Origin: an uncultured Pelagibacteraceae bacterium
Lineage (GTDB): Bacteria > Pseudomonadota > Alphaproteobacteria > Pelagibacterales > AG-422-B15
DNA: 64,000 nt
Assembly: GCA_902614655.1 (NCBI GenBank)
Contig: CACMLX010000004.1
Location: 1 to 64,000, forward strand
Reading direction: 5' to 3'
The first letter of the stretch is position 1. The number at the start of each line of letters is the position of its first letter. Made by a program: the position numbers and the translations under genes. Below are positions 30,551 to 38,954 of this stretch, in pieces. The notes under the pieces are model-generated. The model worked only from the letters and a program-made list of their open reading frames with translations, was not told the origin of the DNA and ran no database searches.

Positions 30551-31468
30551 ATGAATAATAATTTCAAATTAATCGCAGATAACCTTCACTTTTCTGAAGG
30601 TCCAAGATGGAAAGATAGCAAACTTTGGTTCTCAGATTTTTACCATCATGCTGTGATGACCGCAGATGAGGTGGGAAATGTCGAAAAAATAGTCGATGTA
30701 CCTAATCAACCGTCTGGCCTGGGGTGGTTGCCAAATGGTGATCTCATTATTGTCTCTATGCTCGATAGAAAACTACTAAAGTTTAAAGATGGCAATCTTA
30801 CTGAGCATTCAGATATGTCAAAACTTACGCCTTTTAGGTGCAATGACATGGTGGTCGACAAAAACGGTAATGCCTATGTTGGTAATTTTGGATCAATACA
30901 TCACGGAAAAGATATAAAGCCAACTATTCTGATAAAGGTCGATCCTGATGGAAACGCCTCAATTGCTGCTTCAAATTTAGACTTTCCAAATGGAACTGTA
31001 ATTACACCTGATGGTAAAAAACTTATTATTGGCGAAACCTATGCGGGAAGACTTACTGCATTTGATATAGATAAAGATGGTGATCTTTCTAATCGGAGAG
31101 TATGGGCTTATATGATGCCTAATCTATTTTATTACTACACAAAAACTATGCGTTTTTTAAAAATTACTCCAAAAGAAGGTAAAGGAATACCTTACCCTGT
31201 CCCAGATGGTATTTGTTTGGATGAAAAGATGGGTATCTGGATAGCTTCTCCAACTACCTCAGAAGTGGTTAGGTATGAAGAAGGTGGAAAAATAACAGAT
31301 AGGATTGCTACTCCAAATAGAGCATATGCATGCATGTTGGGCGGATCAAACGGCAACACTTTGTTTGTATGTACTGCAGACGCTTCAGAGCCGGATGCAG
31401 CCAAAGCAATAAAATCAGGGAAAATTTATTCTATTAGTGTAAATCACGCCAAAGCCGGATCGCCTTAG
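30551..31468 (+). CDS. SMP-30/gluconolactonase/LRE family protein
   Basis: A six-bladed beta-propeller lactonase-type hydrolase of 305 residues, probably cytosolic because no signal peptide is seen. The four metal ligands of the family can be placed: E16 in FSEGPRW, N98 in FRCNDMVVD, N147 in FPNGTVITPD and D219 in PVPDGICLD. A ~30-residue aromatic-rich stretch at about 186-216 (YMMPNLFYYYTKTM onwards) lies just before the metal Asp and may shape substrate choice. Substrates of this family range from sugar lactones to xenobiotic lactones, so the reaction is open. It is the first gene of a five-gene string, and its stop shares a base with the GST-like start. Confidence 0.85.
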   Translation: MNNNFKLIADNLHFSEGPRWKDSKLWFSDFYHHAVMTADEVGNVEKIVDVPNQPSGLGWLPNGDLIIVSMLDRKLLKFKDGNLTEHSDMSKLTPFRCNDMVVDKNGNAYVGNFGSIHHGKDIKPTILIKVDPDGNASIAASNLDFPNGTVITPDGKKLIIGETYAGRLTAFDIDKDGDLSNRRVWAYMMPNLFYYYTKTMRFLKITPKEGKGIPYPVPDGICLDEKMGIWIASPTTSEVVRYEEGGKITDRIATPNRAYACMLGGSNGNTLFVCTADASEPDAAKAIKSGKIYSISVNHAKAGSP

Positions 31469-32082
31469 TGAAATACCAAATTTATGGCAGATCAGAAACG
31501 GGTTCTGATATAATTGAGTATCTTTTTCATGAGCTTTCAATTGATTATGAGTTTATTGAGGTTGATGAAAAAAATGTTAAAAGCGATGAAAAAATATTAA
31601 AAATCAATCCCCTCGGAAGAGTTCCAATGGTGAAACTACCAGATGGAAAATTTTTAATTGAGAGCTTAGCTATTGTATATCACTTGCTTAAAAGGGAAAA
31701 TCACCTGCTACCTAGTACAGAAACTGAAATGAATGAGTTTCATCAAATCATGGCTTTTATGTCTTCATCGTTTTACCCAATTATTCTACTTTTTTATCAT
31801 CCAGATCATTACGTTTCAGATAAAAACTCAGAGGATTTAATAACTAAATCGCAGAATATTTTGCATCGATATTTAAATTTTATTGAAGATAAAATAGGAG
31901 AATTTGTAATTGGAAATGAATTGTCTGCAGCTGATTTTTACTTGTTCACATTACTATTCTGGTTAGAGGAGGATCATTTTCTTGAAAATTACCCAAAAAT
32001 ACAAAATTTCTACAATAAAATGTTAGAGAATCAGACAATAATAAAAGTGAGGAATATACAAAATGAGAGAAAGACAGTTTAA
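31468..32082 (+). CDS. Glutathione S-transferase family protein
   Basis: Predicted cytosolic GST of 204 residues. The N-terminal thioredoxin-like domain has the pattern NPLGRVPMVKL (about 50-60), with the cis-proline before Met, and the glutathione-binding ESLA motif (about 69-72). The all-helical C-terminal domain has the conserved SAADFYLFTLLFWLE (about 153-167). It starts with GTG overlapping the lactonase stop by one base and overlaps the next gene by 20 bp. Translation of the three genes is therefore tightly coupled. The substrate is unknown. Detoxification or thioether or ether cleavage would fit the neighbours. Confidence 0.85.
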   Translation: MKYQIYGRSETGSDIIEYLFHELSIDYEFIEVDEKNVKSDEKILKINPLGRVPMVKLPDGKFLIESLAIVYHLLKRENHLLPSTETEMNEFHQIMAFMSSSFYPIILLFYHPDHYVSDKNSEDLITKSQNILHRYLNFIEDKIGEFVIGNELSAADFYLFTLLFWLEEDHFLENYPKIQNFYNKMLENQTIIKVRNIQNERKTV

Positions 32083-32650
32083 AAAATTTTTTATCGTATA
32101 CGGTCATTACGACGATAACTCTTTTAATGCCGCAATAAGAGACACATTTATTGAAAGCGCAAAGAAAGCTGGACATTCAGTGGATATGGTTGACTTATAT
32201 AAAGAAAAATTTGATCCTGTATTTGCTGGAGGTAATCCTGGACCAGATGTTTTGGATCATCGAAGAAGGATAGAACAAAGCGATACAATTGTATTAATTG
32301 CTCCAATATGGAATTTTAGAATGCCCGCAATCCTGGAGGGTTGGATCGATAAAGTTTTAGCTCCTCCATGGGCATTTACTTTTAAACAGCTGGTTGGCAA
32401 CTATGGTTACCCTCAAGGTAATCTAGGTAACAAAAAAGCAATAATATTTTGCACATATGGCTCCCCTCGATTGGCAATAACTACATTCTTTCTCAATTTG
32501 CCAATTAGACGCTTGAAAAGGGGTGTTTTTCACATATGTGGTATAAAAAGCATTCTTTACAAAAGATACTTTGCGGTACCCTTTGTTGCTGACAAAGTCA
32601 GAAAAAAATTTCTAAAGGATGTGAAAGATACAGCGACTCTATTTCAATAG
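32063..32650 (+). CDS. Flavodoxin-fold NAD(P)H dehydrogenase (quinone reductase family)
   Basis: A 195-residue protein of the Flavodoxin_2 family (NQO, MdaB and KefF-like). It begins with FFIVYGHYDDNSFNAAIRD, the FMN phosphate-binding region. It continues with IVLIAPIWNFRMPAILEGW (about 76-94), which matches the isoalloxazine loop, and GWIDKVLAPPWAFTF. Such proteins carry out two-electron reduction of quinones or related electrophiles. The start lies inside the GST-like gene (20-bp overlap). The last ~45 residues are basic and differ from typical NQO, so the assignment to a specific subfamily is open. Confidence 0.82.
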   Translation: MRERQFKKFFIVYGHYDDNSFNAAIRDTFIESAKKAGHSVDMVDLYKEKFDPVFAGGNPGPDVLDHRRRIEQSDTIVLIAPIWNFRMPAILEGWIDKVLAPPWAFTFKQLVGNYGYPQGNLGNKKAIIFCTYGSPRLAITTFFLNLPIRRLKRGVFHICGIKSILYKRYFAVPFVADKVRKKFLKDVKDTATLFQ

Positions 32651-32657
32651 GAATTAA

Positions 32658-32966
32658 GTGAAGAAGATAATAGACATATTTAAAAGTTTTTGGTCGCCCA
32701 TAATGGACTCAAATGTGAATCCATTAAAAAATATAACAAATCTTAAAATTCGTCATATGGTCATGCAAATTCTAGCATTTATGTGGAGTGGTGTATTTTC
32801 ACTTTATATCGTTGACAGTGTTTTTGTGTTTGGTTTTACTGCAATTGCCCACGCTTTATTAATTGCTGCACTTTTTATAACAATGTTCGTATTTTTCACA
32901 GCTGAAAAAAAACCTCAAATTTATGACTTAAAATTTTTCAGAGGCAAAGACGGTGAGCACGAGTAA
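32658..32966 (+). CDS. Small membrane protein of unknown function
   Basis: A 102-residue protein starting at GTG, with AGGA 5 bases upstream. After a polar N-terminus (1-33), two hydrophobic stretches (about 35-57 and 60-81) predict two membrane helices, and the charged C-terminus (82-102) is probably cytosolic. I do not recognise a family. It lies 7 bp after the quinone-reductase-like gene and 8 bp before the BtuF-like gene, so it is part of the same transcript. It might anchor its soluble neighbours, which is only a guess. Confidence 0.7.
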   Translation: MKKIIDIFKSFWSPIMDSNVNPLKNITNLKIRHMVMQILAFMWSGVFSLYIVDSVFVFGFTAIAHALLIAALFITMFVFFTAEKKPQIYDLKFFRGKDGEHE

Positions 32967-32974
32967 TTTAACTA

Positions 32975-33850
32975 ATGAGGATTGTAAGCCTAACTCCAAG
33001 TGCTAGTGAAATAATATTCGAACTGGGTCTAGGTTCTAGTTTGGTCGGCGTTAGTCATGAATGTAATTTTCCAACTGAAGTCAACAAACTAGAAAAATTA
33101 TCGAGTTCGTCAATTAACCCTCATGGATCTCAGAGCGATATTGACTTTCAAGTGCGTGAAACACTTCAAACTAACGATTCCCTTTATCAAATAAATACTG
33201 AACGTTTAAATGATTTAAAGCCTGACTTCATTATTACCCAGGGTATATGCGATGTCTGCTCCATATCCAGTAGTCAAATCGAAGTTGAATTAAAAGGAAC
33301 TTTATGCACCTTGCCTTCATCGACAAAAATAATTTCTTTAATTGGAAGAACGTTTGATGGAATCTGTGACGATATAATAATGCTAGGAAATAAACTTAAT
33401 TCAATAATCTCAGCAAAAAATCACATAGATAAAGCTCGAGAAAAAAGAGAAAGACTTAAACGTCAAACAAAGTATGATCACCGAATTCTTTGTTTAGAAT
33501 GGATAGACCCTTATTTTTCTGCTGGTCATTGGGTTCCAGAACAAATTGAATTAGCTGGCTTTAACTCAGCAATTGGACAAACAGGTGACCAATCAAGAAT
33601 TTTGTCTGCTGATGAAATAGTCGATTCAGATCCATATGCGATTGCCTTAATTTGCTGTGGCTATAATCTTGAGCAAAATTTGACTTTTTCATCACAATTA
33701 TTTCATGACGATCGATTAAATCACCTGAATCCATTTAAAGAAAACCGAGTATATTCATTTGATGCTGATTCCTATTTTAGTCGTCCTACTACAAGAATAC
33801 TTGAAGGATCAATTCAACTTAGAAGTCAAATTTTAGGTAATCAAATATAA
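32975..33850 (+). CDS. BtuF-like (cobalamin-binding family) protein without signal peptide
   Basis: A 291-residue periplasmic-binding-protein fold related to BtuF/FecB (COG0614). It opens MRIVSLTPSASEIIFELGLG, the usual first strand and helix. It shows SHECNFP and the TQGICDVCSISS segment (about 88-99) that marks a cytosolic subgroup often labelled cobalamin-binding. No signal sequence or lipobox precedes it, and no BtuCD genes are nearby, so it is unlikely to serve an importer here. The ligand is unknown. It ends the plus-strand cassette and overlaps the convergent membrane-protein gene by 10 bp. Confidence 0.78.
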   Translation: MRIVSLTPSASEIIFELGLGSSLVGVSHECNFPTEVNKLEKLSSSSINPHGSQSDIDFQVRETLQTNDSLYQINTERLNDLKPDFIITQGICDVCSISSSQIEVELKGTLCTLPSSTKIISLIGRTFDGICDDIIMLGNKLNSIISAKNHIDKAREKRERLKRQTKYDHRILCLEWIDPYFSAGHWVPEQIELAGFNSAIGQTGDQSRILSADEIVDSDPYAIALICCGYNLEQNLTFSSQLFHDDRLNHLNPFKENRVYSFDADSYFSRPTTRILEGSIQLRSQILGNQI

Positions 33851-34257
33851 ATTTTATTTGACAATCCAAGAATTAAGATAATTGACGATATAAGTGTAAA
33901 TGTATTGACCGCCAAGTCAGTTACTGAATTTTTGGTACCTTTATCATTATCAACTTTTTTGAGAAAAACGGCCGCGTCATAAACAGAGAGAATTACAAAG
34001 TTTATAAAGATTAAGTTATAGTAAACCCATGCCCCCTCTGGCCCATTCGGTCGAAAAATCAAATAAATACCAATCAAAAAAAATGGTGCCACAAATGTTC
34101 CAAGGACCCTAACTATATACACACTACTCTGATCCATATTAAACTCCTTAACCATCCCCTCAGGCTTAAAAAGTGCTCTGAAAGTATAAATGCCAAATAA
34201 CGCTGTCATTAAAATATGAAGTATGAGTAAATATAAATGTTCAAAATTTTCAATCAT
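33841..34257 (-). CDS. Hypothetical membrane protein (about four helices)
   Basis: A 138-residue hydrophobic protein with predicted helices at about 8-29, 46-67, 78-98 and 113-134. The loop FKPEGMVKEFNMDQSS lies between helices 1 and 2. I do not recognise a family. It is convergent with the BtuF-like gene, overlapping it by 10 bp at the 3' ends. It lies 35 bp beyond the tRNA-Asp gene on the same strand and could be read by tRNA read-through. Confidence 0.65.
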   Translation of the reverse strand: MIENFEHLYLLILHILMTALFGIYTFRALFKPEGMVKEFNMDQSSVYIVRVLGTFVAPFFLIGIYLIFRPNGPEGAWVYYNLIFINFVILSVYDAAVFLKKVDNDKGTKNSVTDLAVNTFTLISSIILILGLSNKIYI

Positions 34258-34292
34258 AAGTTAATACTGTGGGATTCTTTTAAAAAAATCAA

Positions 34293-34370
34293 TGGCGGGA
34301 GTGACGGGACTCGAACCCGCGACCTCCTGCGTGACAGGCAGGCGCTCTAACCAGACTGAGCTACACCCCC
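34293..34370 (-). tRNA. tRNA-Asp (GUC anticodon)
   Basis: Complete cloverleaf on the minus strand. The acceptor GGGGGTG pairs with CACTCCC, the anticodon arm is CCTGC-CTGTCAC-GCAGG with anticodon GTC, the T-loop is GGTTCGAGTCC, and CCA is genomically encoded at 34293-34295. It lies 33 bp downstream of tRNA-Val in the same orientation and is likely on one precursor. Confidence 0.96.
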
Positions 34371-34403
34371 ACAGTTAAATTTTTTCCATCTCGTGGGAGG
34401 AAA

Positions 34404-34479
34404 TGGTGGGCGATGAGAGGTTCGAACTCCCGACATTCACGGTGTAAACGTGACGCTCTTCCAGCTGAGCTAATCGCCC
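34404..34479 (-). tRNA. tRNA-Val (UAC anticodon)
   Basis: Complete cloverleaf on the minus strand. The acceptor GGGCGAT pairs with ATCGCCC, the anticodon loop is TTTACAC with anticodon TAC, the T-arm contains GTTCGAACC, and CCA is encoded at 34404-34406. The TAC anticodon reads GUN codons. It is the first of a two-gene tRNA unit with tRNA-Asp. Confidence 0.96.
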
Positions 34480-34505
34480 GGAAAGACTGTTATATATCTA
34501 TTTTA

Positions 34506-34517
34506 GTGAATATTCAC
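34506..34517. promoter_or_regulatory. Palindrome upstream of the tRNA-Val/tRNA-Asp unit
   Basis: GTGAATATTCAC is a perfect 12-bp palindrome 27 bp upstream of the tRNA-Val 5' end, where the promoter should lie. It could be an operator or just AT-rich chance. No good -35/-10 pair is evident beside it, though TATATA-like sequence follows towards the tRNA. Confidence 0.3.
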
Positions 34518-34527
34518 AGATATTTAT

Positions 34528-34570
34528 AAAAAAAATCCGACCACGCTTTGTTTAAGAGTGATCGGATTTT
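34528..34570 (-). terminator. Rho-independent terminator of hupB
   Basis: On the minus strand AAAATCCGATCAC (34558-34570) pairs with GTGGTCGGATTTT (34532-34544) over 13 base pairs with one G-U, around a 13-base loop, followed directly by a run of eight T (34528-34535). It lies 26 bp after the hupB stop codon and insulates the tRNA unit. It is the clearest intrinsic terminator in the window. Confidence 0.85.
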
Positions 34571-34596
34571 AAATAATTTAGTCAGCAGTTAAGGAA

Positions 34597-34890
34597 CTAC
34601 ATTCCTCCACCGCCAGCATTATTAACAGCTTCTTTCAAACCTTTACCTGCAGTAAACTTAGGTCTAGTTGACTCAGGGATTTGAATAACCTCATTGGTAC
34701 GTGGATTTCGCCCTTGAGATGCTTTTCTAATTGATGTTTTGAATGTGCCAAAGCCCACCAATCTTACTTCTCCTCTTGCTTTAAGAACATCAGTAATTTG
34801 GTCAAAAACTGCATTTACTGCCTTTTCTGAGTCAGATTTTTGCATACCTGTAACATCAGCTACTTTTGCTATTAAGTCTTGTTTGTTCAT
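34597..34890 (-). CDS. hupB: HU family DNA-binding protein
   Basis: Histone-like nucleoid protein, 97 residues. The N-terminal helical dimerisation region is MNKQDLIAKVADVTGM. The signature GFGTFKTSIRKASQGRNPRT (about 47-66) leads into the beta arm with the IQIP tip, where the proline intercalates in DNA. It ends in a short glycine-rich tail GGGGM. It follows lon in alphaproteobacterial order and has its own strong terminator. A loose promoter (TTGGGC at 34970-34975 and TATAGT at 34949-34954, 15-base spacing) may drive it. The leader carries an A8G8 homopolymer just before the start. Confidence 0.96.
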   Translation of the reverse strand: MNKQDLIAKVADVTGMQKSDSEKAVNAVFDQITDVLKARGEVRLVGFGTFKTSIRKASQGRNPRTNEVIQIPESTRPKFTAGKGLKEAVNNAGGGGM

Positions 34891-34892
34891 AA

Positions 34893-34908
34893 CCCCCCCC
34901 TTTTTTTT
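34893..34908 (-). promoter_or_regulatory. A8-G8 homopolymer at the hupB ribosome-binding site
   Basis: On the minus strand eight A (34901-34908) then eight G (34893-34900) precede the hupB ATG by only two bases. The G run can pair with the CCUCC anti-Shine-Dalgarno, so it probably acts as the ribosome site. Runs of this length are prone to slippage, so spacing could vary between cells. Confidence 0.55.
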
Positions 34909-35030
34909 AGGAGTTTTTGATTCGTAATATAACTATGAGACCTGAACTACTATATATAGTCAAGAAAAAGCCCAAGAAAACTGCTAAAAATTAAAATTTA
35001 GGTATCTTTATTCAAGAAAATATAATTGAA

Positions 35031-37439
35031 TCAGTGTGTTATAGGATTATCCACATCTTGATCAGCATCATCTTCAGATATATCGCTAGAAGACTTAGGT
35101 GAATCCTCTTCGTCCCACTCAATAGGCAGGAGAGGCTTTGTCAAAGCTATTTTTAAGACCTCATCAACATTATCAACAAATATTAGTTCCAGTCCATCTT
35201 TTACATTATCTGGTATATCAGCCATGTCTTTTTCATTTTCCTTTGGAATTATAACTGTTTTTGTTCCAGCTCTGAGAGCGGCTAATAGTTTTTCTTTTAA
35301 ACCACCAATCCCAAGTGCCTTTCCACGAAGTGTCACTTCACCTGTCATAGCAATATCTTTTCTAACGGGTATACCTGTCAATACTGAAACAATGGATGTA
35401 ACCATACCCAAGCCAGCGGATGGACCATCTTTTGGAATTGCACCTTCTGGTACATGAATATGAATATCACGTATCGGAAAAATAGTTGGTTTTATTCCAA
35501 ACTCAATACATCTTGAACGAACATAGGATTTTGCGGCTTGAATAGACTCTTTCATTACATCACCTAATTTTCCAGTAATAGTCATGCGACCTTTTCCAGG
35601 CATTATAACAGACTCTATTGGCAATATATCGCCACCAACTTCTGTCCAAGCAAGTCCTGTAACTATCCCAACCTGGTCGTCGTTATCAATTTCGCCAAAT
35701 TTAAATTTTCTAACACCTGCAAACTCATGCAGGTTATCTTCATTGATTGTTAGTGATCCAATGTCACCTGCTACAATTTTTTTAACTGTTTTGCGAGCAA
35801 GATTAGCGAGTTCTCTTTCTAAACTCCTTACACCTGCTTCCCTAGTATAATATCTTATTAATCCAGTTATCGCACTATCGTCCAGTATAAGCTCACCACT
35901 CTTTAAGCCATGCTTCTCTAACATCTGTGGTGCTAAATGTTGTTTTACAATTTCTACTTTTTCATCTTCTGTGTAGCCTGCAATTCTAATAATTTCCATT
36001 CTGTCTAAAAGTGCAGGAGGCATTCTTAACGTATTAGCAGTTGTAATAAACATTGTGTCGGACAAGTCATAATCAACTTCTAGATAGTGATCGTTAAATG
36101 AATTATTTTGCTCTGGATCAAGCACTTCCAATAAAGCTGACGAAGGATCACCTCTGTAATCAGCGCCTAACTTATCTATTTCATCTAATAGAAATAATGG
36201 ATTAGACGATCCTGCTTTTTTCATCATTTGTAGAACCTTTCCTGGCAGAGATCCTATGTAAGTTCTTCTGTGTCCTCGAATCTCAGCTTCATCTCTCACT
36301 CCTCCGAGTGACATTCTTACAAATTTTCTTCCCGTAGCTCTAGCAATCGATTTACCCAATGACGTTTTACCTACGCCTGGAGCTCCAACTAAACATAAAA
36401 TTGGACCTTTCATTTTCCTTATTCTTTGCTGAACGGCCAAGTATTCTAGTATTCTCTCTTTAACTTTTTCAAGGCCATAGTGATCTTCATTGAGAACACT
36501 CTCTGCGAAATTGATATCTTTTTTAACTTTTGTCTTTTTGCCCCATGGTATTGTTAATATCCAATCTAAATAATTTCTTATAACACTGGATTCAGCAGAC
36601 ATTGGACTCATTGATTTCAATTTTTTAATTTCTGAGTAGCACTTTTCTTTTGCTTCTTTTGAAAGCTTAGTACTCTCAATTTTCTCCTCATACTCCTGAA
36701 TATCGTCTTTACCATCATCGCCTTCTCCAAGCTCCTTTTGGATGGCTTTCATTTGCTCATTTAGATAATATTCCCTTTGAGTTTTCTCCATTTGATTTTT
36801 TACACGACCTCTAATCTTTTTTTCAACCTGCATAACATCGAGTTCGGCTTGAATAAAATTCATTATTTTATCAAATCTTTCAGTAAGGTCGATTGCTTCT
36901 AATATATCTTGTTTATCAGACAACTTAATTGACAGGTGTGATGCAATTGTGTCACTCAACTTAGCTAAATCATCAATTTCATTAATTGTTCCAAGTACTT
37001 CAGGAGGAATTTTTTTATTTAAATTTACATATTTATCAAAAAGATCTGTTATTGATTTAGATAGTGCTCTTAATTTTTTATCTGAGCTATCATTGTTCTC
37101 ATCAATAAGATCAATGTTGGAAACTAGATAGTCCTCATTATCAGTAAACATGTTAATTGAAGCTCTTTGAAGTCCCTCGACAAGTACTTTAACTGTACCG
37201 TCAGGTAATTTTAATAACTGTAAAACATTTGCAATTGTTCCAAAGTCAAAAAGGTCATCTTTTTTTGGATCATCCACGGAAGCACTTTTTTGAGTGATGA
37301 GCATAATGCGTTTATCACCAGCCATGACTTTTTCTAGCGCCTTTACCGACTTATCTCTACCAACAAACAATGGAACCACCATATGAGGAAACACAACTAT
37401 ATCTCTTAATGGTAAAACTGGAATGTTATTTTCAATCAT
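35031..37439 (-). CDS. lon: ATP-dependent endopeptidase Lon
   Basis: Cytosolic AAA+ serine protease that degrades misfolded and regulatory proteins. The 802 residues comprise the LON substrate-binding domain (about 5-200), a coiled middle region, the AAA+ module with Walker A GAPGVGKTS (352-360) and LFLLDEIDK, and the protease domain. The protease domain carries the catalytic dyad S674 in PKDGPSAGLGM and K715 in GIGGLKEKL. The last ~25 residues are strongly acidic (EWDEEDSPKSSSD onwards). A heat-shock-type promoter lies about 80 bp upstream. The gene is part of the conserved string hupB-lon-clpX-clpP-tig. Confidence 0.97.
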   Translation of the reverse strand: MIENNIPVLPLRDIVVFPHMVVPLFVGRDKSVKALEKVMAGDKRIMLITQKSASVDDPKKDDLFDFGTIANVLQLLKLPDGTVKVLVEGLQRASINMFTDNEDYLVSNIDLIDENNDSSDKKLRALSKSITDLFDKYVNLNKKIPPEVLGTINEIDDLAKLSDTIASHLSIKLSDKQDILEAIDLTERFDKIMNFIQAELDVMQVEKKIRGRVKNQMEKTQREYYLNEQMKAIQKELGEGDDGKDDIQEYEEKIESTKLSKEAKEKCYSEIKKLKSMSPMSAESSVIRNYLDWILTIPWGKKTKVKKDINFAESVLNEDHYGLEKVKERILEYLAVQQRIRKMKGPILCLVGAPGVGKTSLGKSIARATGRKFVRMSLGGVRDEAEIRGHRRTYIGSLPGKVLQMMKKAGSSNPLFLLDEIDKLGADYRGDPSSALLEVLDPEQNNSFNDHYLEVDYDLSDTMFITTANTLRMPPALLDRMEIIRIAGYTEDEKVEIVKQHLAPQMLEKHGLKSGELILDDSAITGLIRYYTREAGVRSLERELANLARKTVKKIVAGDIGSLTINEDNLHEFAGVRKFKFGEIDNDDQVGIVTGLAWTEVGGDILPIESVIMPGKGRMTITGKLGDVMKESIQAAKSYVRSRCIEFGIKPTIFPIRDIHIHVPEGAIPKDGPSAGLGMVTSIVSVLTGIPVRKDIAMTGEVTLRGKALGIGGLKEKLLAALRAGTKTVIIPKENEKDMADIPDNVKDGLELIFVDNVDEVLKIALTKPLLPIEWDEEDSPKSSSDISEDDADQDVDNPITH

Positions 37440-37517
37440 ATTCTACTCGATAATCCTTTTATCAATAAGATGACCAATACTAAAACTAGTAAAGTTATTT
37501 ATTTTTCTACTACTCTT

Positions 37518-37546
37518 TAAATGTGTATAAATTCCTAATTTTCAAG
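37518..37546 (-). promoter_or_regulatory. Heat-shock (RpoH/sigma-32 type) promoter of lon
   Basis: On the minus strand CTTGAAA (37540-37546) is followed after 14 bases by CACATTTA (37518-37525). The heat-shock sigma consensus is CTTGAAA, 13-14 bases, CCCATNTA, so the -35 is perfect and the -10 matches at 7 of 8 positions. The site is about 80 bp before the lon start codon, in the 125-bp gap after clpX. lon is a classical RpoH-controlled gene, which supports the call. Confidence 0.75.
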
Positions 37547-37564
37547 GAATAAAGGATTTGCGGG

Positions 37565-38833
37565 CTAAGCGCTTGTTTCTGAAGCTTTTTTACCGTCTGT
37601 GTAAGTGTAGAGCGGACGAGCACGGCCCTCTGCGACTTCAGCATTAATCACGACCTCTTCAACGCCTTCAAGGGATGGTAATTCAAACATAGTATCGAGC
37701 AAGATACTTTCTAGTATAGACCTAAGTCCTCTTGCGCCTGTTTTTCTCTCAATTGCTTTTTTTGCGATAACGCTGAGAGCTTCATTTGAAAGTATTAGTT
37801 TAACATCTTCCATGTTAAATAATGTTTGATATTGTTTCACCAGTGCATTTTTAGGTTCTTGAAGAATTTTTACTAGTGACTCTTCGTCTAAGTCTGTGAG
37901 AGTTGTGACAATAGGTAGTCTTCCTACAAATTCTGGTATCAGCCCATAACTCAACAAATCTTCAGGCTCCAAATGTTTTAAACTGTTCCCTCCAGATTTC
38001 TCTTCGTAGCTTTTCACATTTGCTTGAAATCCAATACCTGACCCTTTTGATCTTTTGTTAATTATTTTATCTAACCCAGAAAAAGCTCCGCCACATATAA
38101 ATAAAATATTTGTCGTATCCACTTGTAAAAATTCTTGCTGTGGATGTTTTCTTCCACCTTGTGGTGGTACACTAGCAACAGTTCCTTCCATTATTTTAAG
38201 CAATGCTTGTTGAACACCTTCACCTGAAACATCTCTCGTAATTGATGGGTTTTCAGATTTTCTGCTAACTTTGTCAATTTCATCAATATAAACTATGCCT
38301 CTCTGTGCTCTTTCAACATTATAGTCAGATGCCTGTAATAATTTTAAAATGATGTTCTCAACATCTTCTCCAACATATCCAGCCTCAGTAAGAGTTGTGG
38401 CATCTGCCATTGTAAATGGTACATCTAAAATACGTGCTAGAGTTTGAGCCAATAAAGTTTTACCACAGCCAGTAGGTCCAATTAAGAGAATGTTTGATTT
38501 CGATAACTCTACATCTGACTTGAAATTGGAATGTTCAATTCTTTTATAATGATTATGCACAGCTACAGACAAATTGTACTTGGCATCTTTTTGTCCTATT
38601 ACGAAGTCATCTAAAGTTGCACAGATTTCTTTAGGAGTTGGAATTCTACTTGATGATTTTGCCTTAGTCTCCTTATTCTCTTCTTGAATAATATCGTTAC
38701 ACAACTCAACGCACTCATCACATATGAATACAGTTGGCCCTGCAATCAACTTCTTTACTTCATGCTGACTCTTGCCACAAAAAGAGCAATAGAGCGTGTT
38801 CTTGCTTTTACTATCGTTATTATTTTCACTCAT
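37565..38833 (-). CDS. clpX: ATP-dependent Clp protease ATP-binding subunit ClpX
   Basis: Hexameric AAA+ unfoldase feeding substrates to ClpP. The 422-residue protein has the N-terminal zinc-binding domain (C16, C19, C38 and C41 in CSFCG and CDEC) and Walker [11 protein letters not shown] (119-128). IVYIDEIDK is the Walker B, and the ClpP-docking loop and sensor 2 region ends in [12 protein letters not shown]. It is separated from the upstream clpP by 121 bp. The order tig-clpP-clpX-lon is conserved among proteobacteria. Confidence 0.97.
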   Translation of the reverse strand: MSENNNDSKSKNTLYCSFCGKSQHEVKKLIAGPTVFICDECVELCNDIIQEENKETKAKSSSRIPTPKEICATLDDFVIGQKDAKYNLSVAVHNHYKRIEHSNFKSDVELSKSNILLIGPTGCGKTLLAQTLARILDVPFTMADATTLTEAGYVGEDVENIILKLLQASDYNVERAQRGIVYIDEIDKVSRKSENPSITRDVSGEGVQQALLKIMEGTVASVPPQGGRKHPQQEFLQVDTTNILFICGGAFSGLDKIINKRSKGSGIGFQANVKSYEEKSGGNSLKHLEPEDLLSYGLIPEFVGRLPIVTTLTDLDEESLVKILQEPKNALVKQYQTLFNMEDVKLILSNEALSVIAKKAIERKTGARGLRSILESILLDTMFELPSLEGVEEVVINAEVAEGRARPLYTYTDGKKASETSA

Positions 38834-38907
38834 AATTCAATTTTTTTACAATCTTCGAATCAATAATTATTAAGAAAAACATTTCTGTAGAAAAAAAACA
38901 ATTAATT

Positions 38908-38933
38908 TTAAAAAAAAGTGTTTATAAACAGTG
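38908..38933 (-). terminator. Weak hairpin after clpP (possible attenuator)
   Basis: On the minus strand the palindrome TGTTTATAAACA (38919-38930) is followed a base later by a run of eight T. The stem can be only about 4 bp with a TATA loop, so termination would be inefficient. It might lower clpX expression relative to clpP. It could also be a chance palindrome. Confidence 0.3.
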
Positions 38934-38954
38934 GATTAAATTGACTATTTGAGG

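Noticed and set aside
35046-35054. Exact DnaA box TTATCCACA
   Set aside because: It lies inside the lon coding end and is isolated. About one such match is expected by chance in a window of this size and composition.
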